Below, piece after piece: positions 12,601 through 24,900 of a stretch of DNA of 64,000 nucleotides. The stretch lies in NCBI RefSeq assembly GCF_028583425.1, contig NC_072807.1:31315001-31379000 (forward strand). Reading direction: 5' to 3'. The stretch is from Eublepharis macularius. Taxonomy: Eukaryota; Chordata; Lepidosauria; Squamata; Eublepharidae. Position 1 is the stretch's first letter; every line of letters starts with the position of its first letter. Both the position numbers and the translations under genes were made by a program. Under the pieces are notes generated by a model that worked only from the letters and a program-made list of their open reading frames with translations, did no database searches and was not told where the DNA came from.

Positions 12601-15600
12601 TAATAAGGACTCCTTCCTTTTTCCACTTCTCAGATCCGACAGGGAGCTGTGATTCTTGAAAGCTCATACTTTGGAAATCTAGTTGGTCTTTAAGGTGCAA
12701 CTGGACCCGTGCTGCAGACCAACACGGCTACCTGCCTGAAAGTATCTTCATTAGTTAAGGGATTTCCCCCTCCCCTTTAAATAGAATGTTTAGAATATTA
12801 GAATATACCAGCAGGAGACAAGCAAGGTCCTGCAGGGGGAATCTCATTCTCCCCTCTGCCATTACTTACTCTTTCCCTTCCCTGAAATTTCCCATAACCT
12901 GCCCCCTTTTTCTGCTTCCTTCACTCCTTCCCACCCACCAGCTAACCTACCTGCATCTGACCCCCCCCCCCCAACCCTTCACTTTTCTCTTCTTCCCCTG
13001 GTTGCCTTTACCTGGGCAAACTATGGCCCAGTTGCATGGTGCCCATCACTGGAATGGACTGGGCTGAGCCCTGCGGTGTGGTGGAGAACCTGTAATGCAT
13101 TGAAGGGGGCACTTCACTTTCTCACGTATTCCCATCCCCCCACCATTATAGGTGCAGTTTCTATCATTTTGGGGTGGTGTTAACCCCTCAATGTGTGTGC
13201 ACATTGTTTTAGACATCAGATTTTTCTGCAAACTTGCAGCTTTCTTCAGGTTTGTAGAAAAATCTGTCTTGTCTTTCTATGGCCCCAATCTCTGGCTTTA
13301 AGTGTCCACATTGAGAATGCGGTTCACAGGGCTGCATTGAGAATTAGATACATTAATAGTGTCTAAGGTCTGCATGCTCACTTTGATTCTAGCTTTTTTT
13401 AAAAATTAGAGTGATAGATGAGTTGTTTTTGCAAGAACTGTTGGTGTATTGACGTAGCAGGTTTGGGAATGTTTTGAAAGCTTGTCTAGGTTGCAGTTGG
13501 CTGTGTTGTGGCCTAACTCATTTTTGGAAGATATTTTTAGGACGTGATAAAGTGCAATCCAGGTGAACAAGCATCTCAACACGAGAAACCTCACTGGAGA
13601 GATGTGTTTCTTTCTGCATTGAATACACAAGGCTAGCCTGTACATTACATTGGAGATCTCTGGCTGGCCTGCCAAACACATTTTTGACCCAAGAAAGCAC
13701 CTATGGGGAAGACCGGTTCAGGTTCTGCCACGGTGCTGGATAAGAGATCCTTTAAGACTGCCCCTCACTGCATTTTCCTGATCCAAACTACTCCAGCTGT
13801 AACCCCCACACCCGGCCTGTAATTAGCAAAGGAAGGAGACAGACCCTTTTTTTCTCTATCTTCTTTCTATACTAGGGCTAATTGCAGCCAGGTAGGGAGT
13901 GGTTTTGATCAGGAAAATGCTGTGGGGGGTGGGGGATTTAAGCCCCCCCTGGCCTGGGGCTGCGACCTTGAACCACCCTTTCCCCGCTAACTGCTTTTCA
14001 GGATCCAAAATACCACCTCAAGCAACCCAGTCATGGCTCTCCATTGTAATGTGTATTTTGGCCCATACTTGTTGCCAATAACGAGGGTAGGGAATGGAAT
14101 GCAGATTATGTTCTCTTCGCTCGCACATCCCATTCTCGGGAAGTCATGTTTCCCCTGTACGTCTCAAACTGAAATTCTTGGTTATTTGGGGGAAAGTGTT
14201 CCACCCCCCACCCCCACATTGCTGCCTCGGTTCTCGTGACGATGGCAGTTTTCCAGATTATGGTTTTGATGTGGTTTTTCGGCATCTGCGGGTGGTACCC
14301 ATGACATTGCTGGAAGCCTTTTTTTGCTCCCCATCCATGCTATTTTGAAAAATTAAAAATGCACAGCCATTTCAGCGAATGTGTTCCCTCCCTCTGGGCA
14401 CTCAAGGCCCCTCAATATAGCTATTCTAGTATCTTCCCTGGCCCAGCAAAATCAGCTAACCCTTCTGCCACGCAAAGGCTGCCGCTGTCCGTAACAATTG
14501 ACTCGTGGCGACTCCATGAAGTTCCACCTAATAGGGTTTTCATGGCAAGAGACAAGCGGAGGTGCTTTGCCGTTGTTTTCCTCTGCATAGCGACAGCAGT
14601 TTTCCTTGGTGGTCTCCTATCCAAGTACTAACTGTAGCCAACTCTGCTTAGCTTCCAAGCTGTCACACGATTGGGCTAGTTTGGACTATTTTGACTTCTA
14701 TGTAGGGATGCTGAAATAGTGTTGGGCCAGTGCTGCTTTAGCTCTTGCAGTAATAATCTTTTTGGAAATAATCTGGAACGGCCCTCAGACATACAGAAAA
14801 GTGTTGCATAGACTAGATAGGCCACTCTAATTCAGCAGAGCTCTTCTTATGTCCTTGAACATTTAGATGCTTGGTCATAGAGAAGTGTCTCTTACAGTTC
14901 TGGGCCTGCTCATGGCTACATCCGGCTTTCAGTGGTTGGGGTGTGGAACGCTTGCATTCAGCTGTTCTCTTTATTAGGCGTCCTTGGGACCTTTCCGTCC
15001 TGTCCCATGCAGTTATGTCCCTTGTTCCTTCTCATGCTCCCTGTTTATGTTGTTTTGTTATGGAACAATAGTGGTCAAACCAGAGGAGGCATTGAAAAAC
15101 GGACAAACTGATCCCCGGCATGTATTATATTGCAGCTGCAGGAGCCCCCAATTCAGGTCAGGGCTGTAGATGGGGCAGAGAACTCTGATACCCCTCCCAC
15201 ACCCTTCCCCTGGCCTCCTGGCACTGATATTAGCTGCTTTGAGAAAAACATAAAGGTGACTCATAAGTTACTCTAACCGGGGAAATAGCAGCTCCAAGGA
15301 GGGAAGTTTCAGGCTGGGAAAATTCAGTCTCCCCGTGCCGTGAGCCTGATCCAGCCCCCACTCCATCTCCACTGACTGTTATTAGATAATGAAGCTGAGC
15401 GATGCTAGTTGGGAAGGCACAGATCTTGAAGGCCATTGTGTTCCCCACTGTTGATGGAGTTCATCTGATGATTGCAGACTCAGTTAAGAGCCTAGGGGTT
15501 ATACTGGAACTAGCACTACTGCTAGAAAAGCAAGTTAAGGCAGCTGCAAAAAATGCTTTCTACAAACTCAGGGTAGCCTGGAAGATGGCCCCTACCTCAG

Positions 15601-15874
15601 CCTGGCCGATCTGACTGCCTGGATCCGTGCCATGGCAGTATCAGGACTTGACTACTATAATGCACTGTACATAGGTCTCCCCCCTAAGTTAATTTGAAGA
15701 TTCCAGTTGGTGCAGAACACTGCAGCTTGGTTACTGTTGGGAGCTAGGCGATGCATATTACTCTCATTCTGCAATCACTCCACTGGCTACCTATCAGTTA
15801 CTGAGCTCAGTTTAAAGTATTGGCTGCCACATACAAAGCTCGTCACAGCTTTGGTCCATCATATCGACAGGGCC

Positions 15875-15930
<56 letters not shown>

Positions 15931-18900
15931 CTCCATGGCAACTTCGCTCATCTGAACAGGGCCGTCTGCAGGTTCACATGGGCAAAATTGACAGCTGCCG
16001 GTACGCGTACTTTCTCTATGGTGGCCTCCACTTTATGGAATGGCCTACCTGAAGAGGTTAGGAAATCTCTCGCTCTCCTGGCTTTCTGCAAATGATGCAA
16101 AACTGAATTATTCTATTTTATTTTTTTTAGATAGGACAGTTGCACTCTAAGGAAGTGTTCTCAAAGAGACGCATCGGTAAAGAGATAGGAACTATAGAAT
16201 GTAATACTATATACTGTCTGTTGCTGTATGTATGATCCACTGGGTAGTTTCTATGTTGTTTAATCTGTCAGTTTTAGAATTACTTATGCTCTGTTTCAGC
16301 ATTTCTTCAACTTTGCATTGGATTTTAAACCTTTGGTTTTAAACCTTTGCAAATTTGCATTTCGATACCCTATTACATTGTTTATTGAAATGTCTTTGAA
16401 ATTGACTGAACTGACTCACACTGTATAATTCGCCTTGAGTCTCAATGAGAAGGGTGGAGATGATGATGATGATGATAAACAAACTAGAGATCTGCTTACA
16501 GATTATCCAGCATTTTAGACTGGTTTGACTTTCAGGTCCAAGTTCTGCCACCCATATCAACCGGGATTTAGCAATCTGGAAAATCGTGCCATATCTTGCA
16601 CCTGTCATTCTGGATGCAGAGTTTGAGGGGTTTCTGGCTGCAGTTTGGAATTTATTCAGCTTGGAATTATAACTCAGTAGTAGTTCAGGGACCACTAACG
16701 TATAATGTCCTAATCAGGATACCCCCAGCCAGAAGTGACCTGGTACAAAGATGATGAAGAGATGGACAGATACTGTGGATTGCCAAAGTATGAGATCTTC
16801 CGTCACGGGAACCGACACACACTGCAGTTGTACAAGTAAGGAGAGAATTGTCTTGGGGGGGATGTTTGTTCATCAACTGCTTCTGAGCTGAGCGGACAGG
16901 AGACTCTGATGTTGCTCTGCCGACCCCAGCATACCAGCTTCCTGAAACCCGGTGTCTGTCTTGACCTCTCTAATCTGGACACAAGGCAGAGCATTCCTTT
17001 GTCAGAGGGGCTCTTGCATGTGACTCCAACTATCATGACAGTAACATCACAGGTACTGTCCAGTTGCTACCCATGAAACTTGTACATCCATCTTCCACTC
17101 TACCAAGAATCCTGATGGATAGCAAGTAGACAGCGCCTGTGATGTTAACTCTCACGATACGCATCCTTCTCCCTTGCTGTGTCATTTGATGTTTCATTGT
17201 AAAAAATCAAGTGTGTGTGTGTGTGATGTATTCTCTCCCCAACAGCCATGCCTCACCATTTTGTTAACTTTCCTTCCTTTTATTCCCTTAGAAGCTCATT
17301 GATTAACAAATCGTGAGCAGCAGAAAGTTCTTCTTCATCATTTTTTGGACTCAAGGGACAGAAGGATTGTAACAAATTTTGCTGCCACCAAAGTAATCTT
17401 AGGATTGTTCTGTCTAAGCAGATAAAACAGCATTTCTGAGATGTAGTGATTTAGCAGTAATAAGTGGCCTAATATAATAGTCTCTGATGTTCTCATACAA
17501 ATGGCAATCGAGCAGAACATGTAAAGATGTATCAGTCCTGTTAAGACTGCAAAGGCAGATTCCATCAGAATAAGGCCTATTTAAAAATCTCCCTTCTAAA
17601 ACCATAGAAGGTGTAATATTCAATCTCGCAAATGAAAAAGCTGTACAATAGCATTGAAGAGTCAGATAACACATATAGGGGGGCAAAGATTTTGGCGGCG
17701 CAGTGCCAAAGAACAGAGAAGGAACAGATACGACGAGCTCTCTATGTCAAACTTCCGTGGTTTATTTCTAGAACGTGCTTTTTGATCAAAGAGAGAGCTT
17801 ATGATTTACTCATCTCAGAGATAAGATTAGTCATCATACCCACTAGTGGCGGTTTCTCATCCAGAGTTTTCATCCAAACCAATTTAAAAGTATCCCATTT
17901 CAAGGCAGCCAATAGGCCAACTTCAGTCAACCCCCACCCCACCCCCCATAATTTTATTCTTAATTTGAGGTTGGAGAACCATGCTCTTGCCTCCAAAGAT
18001 GTCTGGCCAAATTCTTCCCACAGTGCAACATTTGAGACACAAGAGGGGTACATTCAACAGTTTTCTTAGAAATTGAGTAAGGGGCTGAGCAATATTTTCA
18101 GATGTGACTTTAATCCAAATAGCTGAACCGTAAGGAAAGAGAGGAACCGCTTTCACGTTAAAAGCCTGCACAGCCCCCTCTTATTATAGAAGAACCTGTT
18201 TATAGCATTTGCAGAGGGCTTTGCTTTGTTAAATGCCCTTCTGAGTTGGGGATTCCAAGATAAGGCTGCTGAAAACAGGATCCCCAAATAAGAGAAGGTC
18301 CTGACTGGCTCAATATTAAATGTGTTGAACGACCATTGCAGTGAGGGACATCTCCTACTTTGGGTGAAGACTAGGATCTTAGATTTCTGAGTTAATCACC
18401 AGACTCTCACTCTTCCATTGTTGGGTTTCAGCTCTTTGGAAGCTGTGCCTTCCTGCATATCCAGAGCCCTGCTTTGTTTTAGCTTTGGTGAGATATCTCC
18501 AGCCAGTCCCCCATTCAAGTGCAATATTGCATCAGGAAGTGGCAGTAGTGGAAAGGAACTGTCAGAGGTAGCTGATCTGGCCCCAGTGAGACCAGTTTCC
18601 CCAAGCAGGGAGCCAAAATGGCTAAGCAGGCAGGCAAAAAGAATGTGACTGGTCCAGGGGCACCCAGTAAAAATTCAGGGCAGAGGGAGGATTTGAATCC
18701 AGGCCTCCCCAGTCCTAGCCCATCCCTCTACTGACCACACTGGCTCTCCACTCACAGCGCTGTTGTCTTTTTGGCTCCTAGCTGCAGAGAGGACGATGCG
18801 GCCATTTACCAGGCCTCGGCTAGAAACAGCAAGGGCATCGTGTCCTGTTCAGGCGTCTTGGAGGTCGGAACTATGACAGAGTATAAAATCCACCAGAGGT

Positions 18901-21900
18901 GGTTTGCCAAGCTGAAGCGGAAGGCTGAAGCCAAGTTGCGAGAGATAGAGCAGAGCAGGAAGCGAGGGAAGGAGAACGTGGAAGTGGAGCAGCTGAGGAG
19001 AGTGAGCCCAGACCGGTTCCAGCGAAAACGCCGGCTGACGGGGGAAGTGGGCATGCGCTCTGGCACCTCCCTCTGGGACAAGGAAGAGGTGGCCAAGGTG
19101 CACGTTCCTGATCTGAAAGCGAGATTCAATGAGGACAGCCATGCCAAGAACAAAGAGCCTTCTCTGGATACGGCAGCCCTCTTCTCAAACAATTTCATCA
19201 CCAGACCTCTGGATGTGGAAGTGACGACCAATGGGGACTCTTCTCTTGAGAGCGGAGAGGAAAATGGGGAAGAGAATGCCAATGGCTTTCTTACATATAT
19301 CTATGAGACAGTGGAGATTATAACCAGCAAGCCTACAAACAAAGAGTCTGCTGCTAAGAAGAAGAAGAAAGAGGAGAAAGCCATTGACCTGCTGAACGCG
19401 AAACAGGACATTTCTCAACAAACCAGGATGCAGCTGAAGAGAACCATCGCGACACAGAAAAACGCCACGCCCACCGTTGCACCCGAACGCACACCCTCAG
19501 CAGTGACAAATGGGGAGCTGATAGAAACAGAGTCCAAACAGGTTCCAAGCCAGATTCTGAGAAACTCAGCACCCCTGTATTCCAATACAGATGTGTACTT
19601 TTCTCTGAAAGACATGTATTTCGATATCGGAGCAAAGCTCAAAACTGAAGAGGAGGCACCGAAGGAAAATGTGGAGGGAACTGATACATACCACCTAGCC
19701 ATGGATGTTTCCAGTGTAGAAGAGACCCTTCCAGTTTGGACAAGGGCTGTGCCAGAGGAAATGTCAACTGAGCCCCAGGCAGAAGAGGAAGCGGAGGGAA
19801 ATGATGTCCGCGAGACTAAGATCACCAGCACAGCAGCTGCTGAAACAGCCGAGGAGTCTAATGTGGAATTAACCCGGCCTCCTAAGTGGACCTCAGAGTC
19901 CACACCAGAGGTGGAATGTTCACTCCACGTGACGGAGATTCCGGGCAAAAACGGCTCGGAAACAGAGCTTCAGACTCCCAGCCGGGCATCGGAGGCTGGC
20001 CTCACCGAGAGAAACGAAGGGGAGACGTTTGAGGAAAACATACGAGAAACAGACTTGCTGGATTCCCTCCCCATTGATGTGGAAGCAGCCCTGCAGCCCC
20101 AGGACACTGTGGGGCCACATGTGGATTCACTCTCGCAGGAAGCAGCAGGAAACTCACAGCAGGCCTCCTTGGAAGAGCAGCTGCGCAGCGAAGGGCCTTG
20201 TGAGGTACTGTAAGTCCCCCCCCCCCGCCCCACTCTGCTAGGCTGACCTCATGTGAAATGTTTCCAAATCAGTTAAGCAGCAACTGCTGAAGCTCCGCCT
20301 TCTATTTATAGCCAGGAATTCGGGATGTGCACGGCCAGCAATAAATAGGGTGGCATCTCTTCAGGCTGACACTGACCCCTGGCTTTACACTCTTGCATTA
20401 GCTGGCCTTATTTTTTTCCCTTGCAGCTGGTAAGCAGGTGCGTGAGCTGCAGACGGCAGCCCTTTTGGCTAGTTGGCAGAGGGGCGAGTAGCCGGCAACC
20501 CTGGCCTGTCATTTAGCTCCTCTGGCGCTGTGCAGTGGGGCGTCATCACATTGCCCGTGGTCACAGCCGCAGCTGTCCCTGACACTCACCGTGGCGGTAC
20601 AGTTGCTGTCTATTTTCGTCACCGATTCTGAAGTGTTTTCCATGTAATTCTGCGTTCAAAAGAAGGCTGTTTGCACGGCTGCATTAACAGGTTTCCTAAT
20701 TCAGGGTCTCACACTCCGGGATTCATGCTGCAAACAGGACTGGCATCTGAGCAATCCTGCTTGGGAGGGGGTGCGTGGGTGTGTGTGGGCGGGACTTTTG
20801 GCATAAGGCTGTTGTGGACCAAAGGAGTGGAGATGGACCTCCCCCCCACCCCAGTGCAAGCAGCTGCAAGTGGACTTGGGCTCTTGTTGAGAACTTGGTT
20901 GATTAAACCCATTGGCCGTTAAATGCTGCATCCTGCTCACATGGCTCACAAGCCGGGTTGCCTCGTGTTGTCTGTTGTTGCCCCTCTAATACGTCCAGGC
21001 TTTGCTAAAACCCTTCTGCTGCTGTGTCCCGTGTGCTGGGGGTTTTGACGTCAGGGTCCAGTTGGACAAACAGCTACAAGAACTGCTCTCGGGATCTCTG
21101 AATTCATTCTGGAATAGCCTTCAAGCAGTCTCGAGAGCACCTTTATATATGGCCGTTTCATCATGTTGTACTGGTGCTAGAGTAACGGCAACATGAGCAA
21201 ATCATGACTCAGCCCAGTTCTAAAAATAGATCAGTTCAATACATCAAATGACAATACAATATGATATATATCAGTACAATATGTTATGTTATGTCTGGCA
21301 TGCATGTCGGACCATTCTCAATTCACTATCGCATTTGGGTTTTTTAAAAAAAGATTGAATTGCTTAAAGCCCACAGGACAAAACAAAGAGAATACATGCA
21401 TACGCAAAACCGAAGCAGCTTATGCAATAAAAAGGAACTCAGTGTATTACATTATGGCCCTTAATTAACAGCAGAACAAGGAAAAATGGTGCTTAAAAAT
21501 GAAAGAGTCAATCAAAGTATTGTCATCTGATGCAACGTTACACCCTAATTATGTTATGCTGATTTTTATGATTTTTGGTATAGTTTTTACTTGTGAGCTG
21601 TCTCTCCAAATAAATAAACAAATATGCAATTGCGCCCCCCCCATTAAATATTTAAATAATAAGTTGGGGGCCTGTGAGGGGTTGTGGGACAGATAATCTA
21701 TCAGGAGAACTTTTTCTGCCCCTAGAATGCAAAATGGGTCTTGGGGAGAGGGTTCTTATCCCTGCACTTAAACCATCTAGCGCTGCAGTCCAGTTGCCCC
21801 ACAGCGCTGCTTGCTGAGGTCTGGGGCTAGGTGAACCGGAAGCTGCTCAACTAGTCCCAAACTTGAGCAGGAGAGTGCTGGGAGGAGGAGGACTTTTTCC

Positions 21901-24900
21901 TGCCTATGCTGTCTAGAAGAATCGAGGCTGTGGGGGCACTGGCTCGCTGAATGTGTACAAATAAGGGCCAGATGCTGTGTCAGGTGGATTCCACGTTAGC
22001 TGACGGCAGCTGCTCTTTGCATTTTTCATTAAAAAAACACTGTTCACGGACCTGCTGCCATTCATCTCTTCATGCCCTGAGGCAAGGGAAGGTAGCTGAA
22101 CGACATGCTATAGCTCCCTTCCTGCTCTCTGAAGAGACACGAGTGACTTATCAGCCTCTTGGAGTGGCTTTCAGCACTTTGGTATGTGCTGGAATTTGCT
22201 CATTGTGTCGCCATTTTAGGCGATGTGAAACAGTCTTGGCCTCTGACAGGGAAGCAGCTCTCCAAGCTAATAATGAGAACTGGCCTGCCTGTCGATGCAA
22301 TGGGGGTGGTAGCAAACTCAGCGCTCACCTCTCTGTGACTTCAAAAGCTGTGGGAGATCATAAGACGGGCTGGGCTGTAAGATGCTTTTTGGCCACTGCA
22401 GTAAGTTTGACAAACACTTTTTGCCGGCTTTCCTATTACAGTGCAAAGGTGGGTCTGGGGGGGGGGGGCTGCCTCCAGCCCTCAACAAGCTCTCCCCCGG
22501 TTGCTTAACAATTTATTGGGAGCATCAGTCCATCAATGGGAACTCCATTCAAAAGCACAGTGGGAGCCCAATTCAGATTGGGACTGTAGTATGGGAGGAG
22601 GAAGGGCTTCTGCCTTCCCCCCATGATGCTGTTCGAATCCAAACTAGGCCCCCGCAGTGCTTTTAAATCTATTTTTCGCTGGCGTTTGCAGCTTCAGTAT
22701 GGCTGTGAGTCCCTGAGGCTGTCTCACATCGGTTGTAATGTACAGCTTGGCCCTAAATGTTCTTTGTGTCAGTCACAAAGACAGCTTCCTCCCCTCTCCA
22801 AACAGTTTTTAGTGTTGAAAACCGGTGTTTAAAAAAACCACTGTTCCCTAAAACCTTTTTTTTTAATGGACCAAACATTTTTGATGGAATAGCAAGACGG
22901 GAATTTGAAGGAAAAATAAAACAAAAGACAACTGGATCGCCTAATCCTTTGGAAAGGAGCAGACGGGGAAAGGCAACAAGGATTTGATCCACAGGTTGTA
23001 TTAGGTGTTTTTGCGGAAGTGAAGGTTGGTGGGGGGGGGAGCAGATTCCATTGCGCAGCTGGAAACCCTAAGCCCCTTGCTTTTGTTTGTGAATTCATCT
23101 CTCTTCACCCTCTGCAGGCTTAGCCCCATACCTGGTGGTATCTTAAAATACCATCTCTACTCATAGCCGGTGATGGAAAGAGGCAGGGAAATCTGCGTGT
23201 GGGAAATAAAGAAAGTGGCGATTGGTGGCTGAACTAGGCCACCGGTCAAGAAAGATGGATTTGAGGAGGCTTGCAGTGTTCTTTCTGCCAAACCGAGAGA
23301 AAGGACAGTTCTGTCGCCAGACAGAAGCGAGCAGTGATACAGGGAGGGGATATGGCTCTGGGACATAGGCTGTGCCTTCCAAGCAGAAGATCCTGTGATC
23401 AGTCCGTAGCATTCTTGAGTAGAAGGTGCTGGGAAAGCCTGGTTGTTGTTGGAAATCCCGGAGAGCTAGGCAGAGTAAACAATGCAGAGCCGTTTGGTTT
23501 AGCTCAGTAAAAGGTGGCTTCGGCTGTGACTACAGGTACGTAATACAGAAGCCTGACCATAAACAGGCAGCGTTGGACTGCTGTTTAAGACCCTTTGACT
23601 AGACAAAAGGAAAACATAGCGGTGTGTAGGATAACGTGTTGTGCAGTTGCATTGGGGGGAGGGAAGTGTCTCATGACAGTGGTGACTATCAGCCTTGTGA
23701 CCCAGCCCTCCAAAGCTGCGCTTGATGTGCCCTAGGGTCGCTTTCGCACTTCCGACTGCAGCATGGGACAGCTTGAGCTGTTTTTGCAACTTGACCCCAA
23801 GGCACGAGAGCAGCTGTTCATACAATGGCTGCAATCATCGTAGAAAGAGCCACGGAGAAGGTGGCAACTCTCCCCTCTCCCCAAAAAGAATCATGCAGAA
23901 CAGTAGAGAGGTACTGAACCCTGGAGTCAGAAGGAGCCAAAAGCTAAGCCAAGTTCTCTGCCAGGAGTTTGGTGCGCCTAACAAATGTGGATTTCTTTTT
24001 GTTCCCGTGTTCAGCATCAAGATTTAGAATGTAGCATCAAGATTTCAGCCTGATCTAGAATGTAAATGTGGTAGCAGAAGAGCGCTATTGAGGCTAGGCC
24101 TATGGGTCCAAAGCTTTTCACCGGTTTCCCAGTGTTTCCTTTGACTTAGTGATTCTCTCTCAGCCTAACCTTCCTCACAGGGTTGTTGTGTGGGTGGAAG
24201 AATCCATATACGGCTCTCAATGATACCGAGCTTGGACAAGCTCCTCTGCTTTAAAAAATGCCTTCTTCATGGCTTGTTTTCCTCTTCTTGACTGATTGCC
24301 TGCCTGCTGTATATCCTTAGGCATGGACCCCTCCACCCCTTTCCTCTTTCGCCATTGCTTAGCCAAGCTGGACAGATATAGCTCCTTTAATCTTCCCCAG
24401 ACGTCATTCCTTCCAGCCACCTGATCTCGTTGCTGCTCCCTCCGATCTGTCAGTGTCGTTCGGATGTTGCCCATGCTCGGCGTTTCTATTCCTGTTGCGA
24501 TTGCACCAGGCCTTTGAACAGAGGAATTGTCTGTTCCGTGTGCGTTGTAGGAGACCACAGGAGCTATGGCCTCAGACTTGGCAGCGGAATCATTTTTTTC
24601 TCATACAGGAAGTTAACCAGTCTGTGTTGATGTTAAAAAAGCTTGCATTCTGCAACGAGGAATCAATCATGAGCCCGATTTGCATAATTTATTCTGATTG
24701 CAGTTTGGGTTTTTTCAGATAATGGAGGAAGGCCAGTTATGGAATCAAAGGCTAACAGTGCAATCCTAAACACAGTTAGTCCCGTCTAAACCCAATTACT
24801 TCATTGGGCTTAGACTGGAGTAACTCTTAGGACTGTGCAGTGTTTGAAGGCAATGGGGATTGTTTATGAGAAGGGACACGGAACTACTGCTTGATGGAGC

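Larger units (their letters stand above)
1719..16717 (+). other. ALPK3: 15-kb ALPK3 intron, transposon-rich
   Basis: No coding exon is recognised between the two exons of the first Ig domain. Contents given as separate entries: palindromic elements, MITEs, SINE pieces, an L2-type LINE tail and microsatellites. The stretches 1720-3490, 6690-8750 and 10000-12600 hold nothing I can name beyond short simple runs. Confidence 0.85.
16836..18781 (+). other. ALPK3: ALPK3 intron holding a LINE remnant
   Basis: From 17330 to 18420 the minus strand carries the LINE remnant listed separately. 16836-17330 holds only a short (TG)n run near 17212. A CORE-like SINE fragment (18655-18755) abuts the next exon. 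Confidence 0.8.

Noticed and set aside
18806-19948. Long minus-strand open frames across the large ALPK3 exon
   Set aside because: Shadows of the coding strand in Glu/Lys-rich sequence.
20205-20213. ALPK3 ending at the TAA at 20211-20213
   Set aside because: The stop is in the intron. The next exons continue the known ALPK3 protein in phase.
21951-22508. 185-codon plus-strand open frame in an ALPK3 intron
   Set aside because: No recognisable motif or composition bias, no splice context; probably chance.
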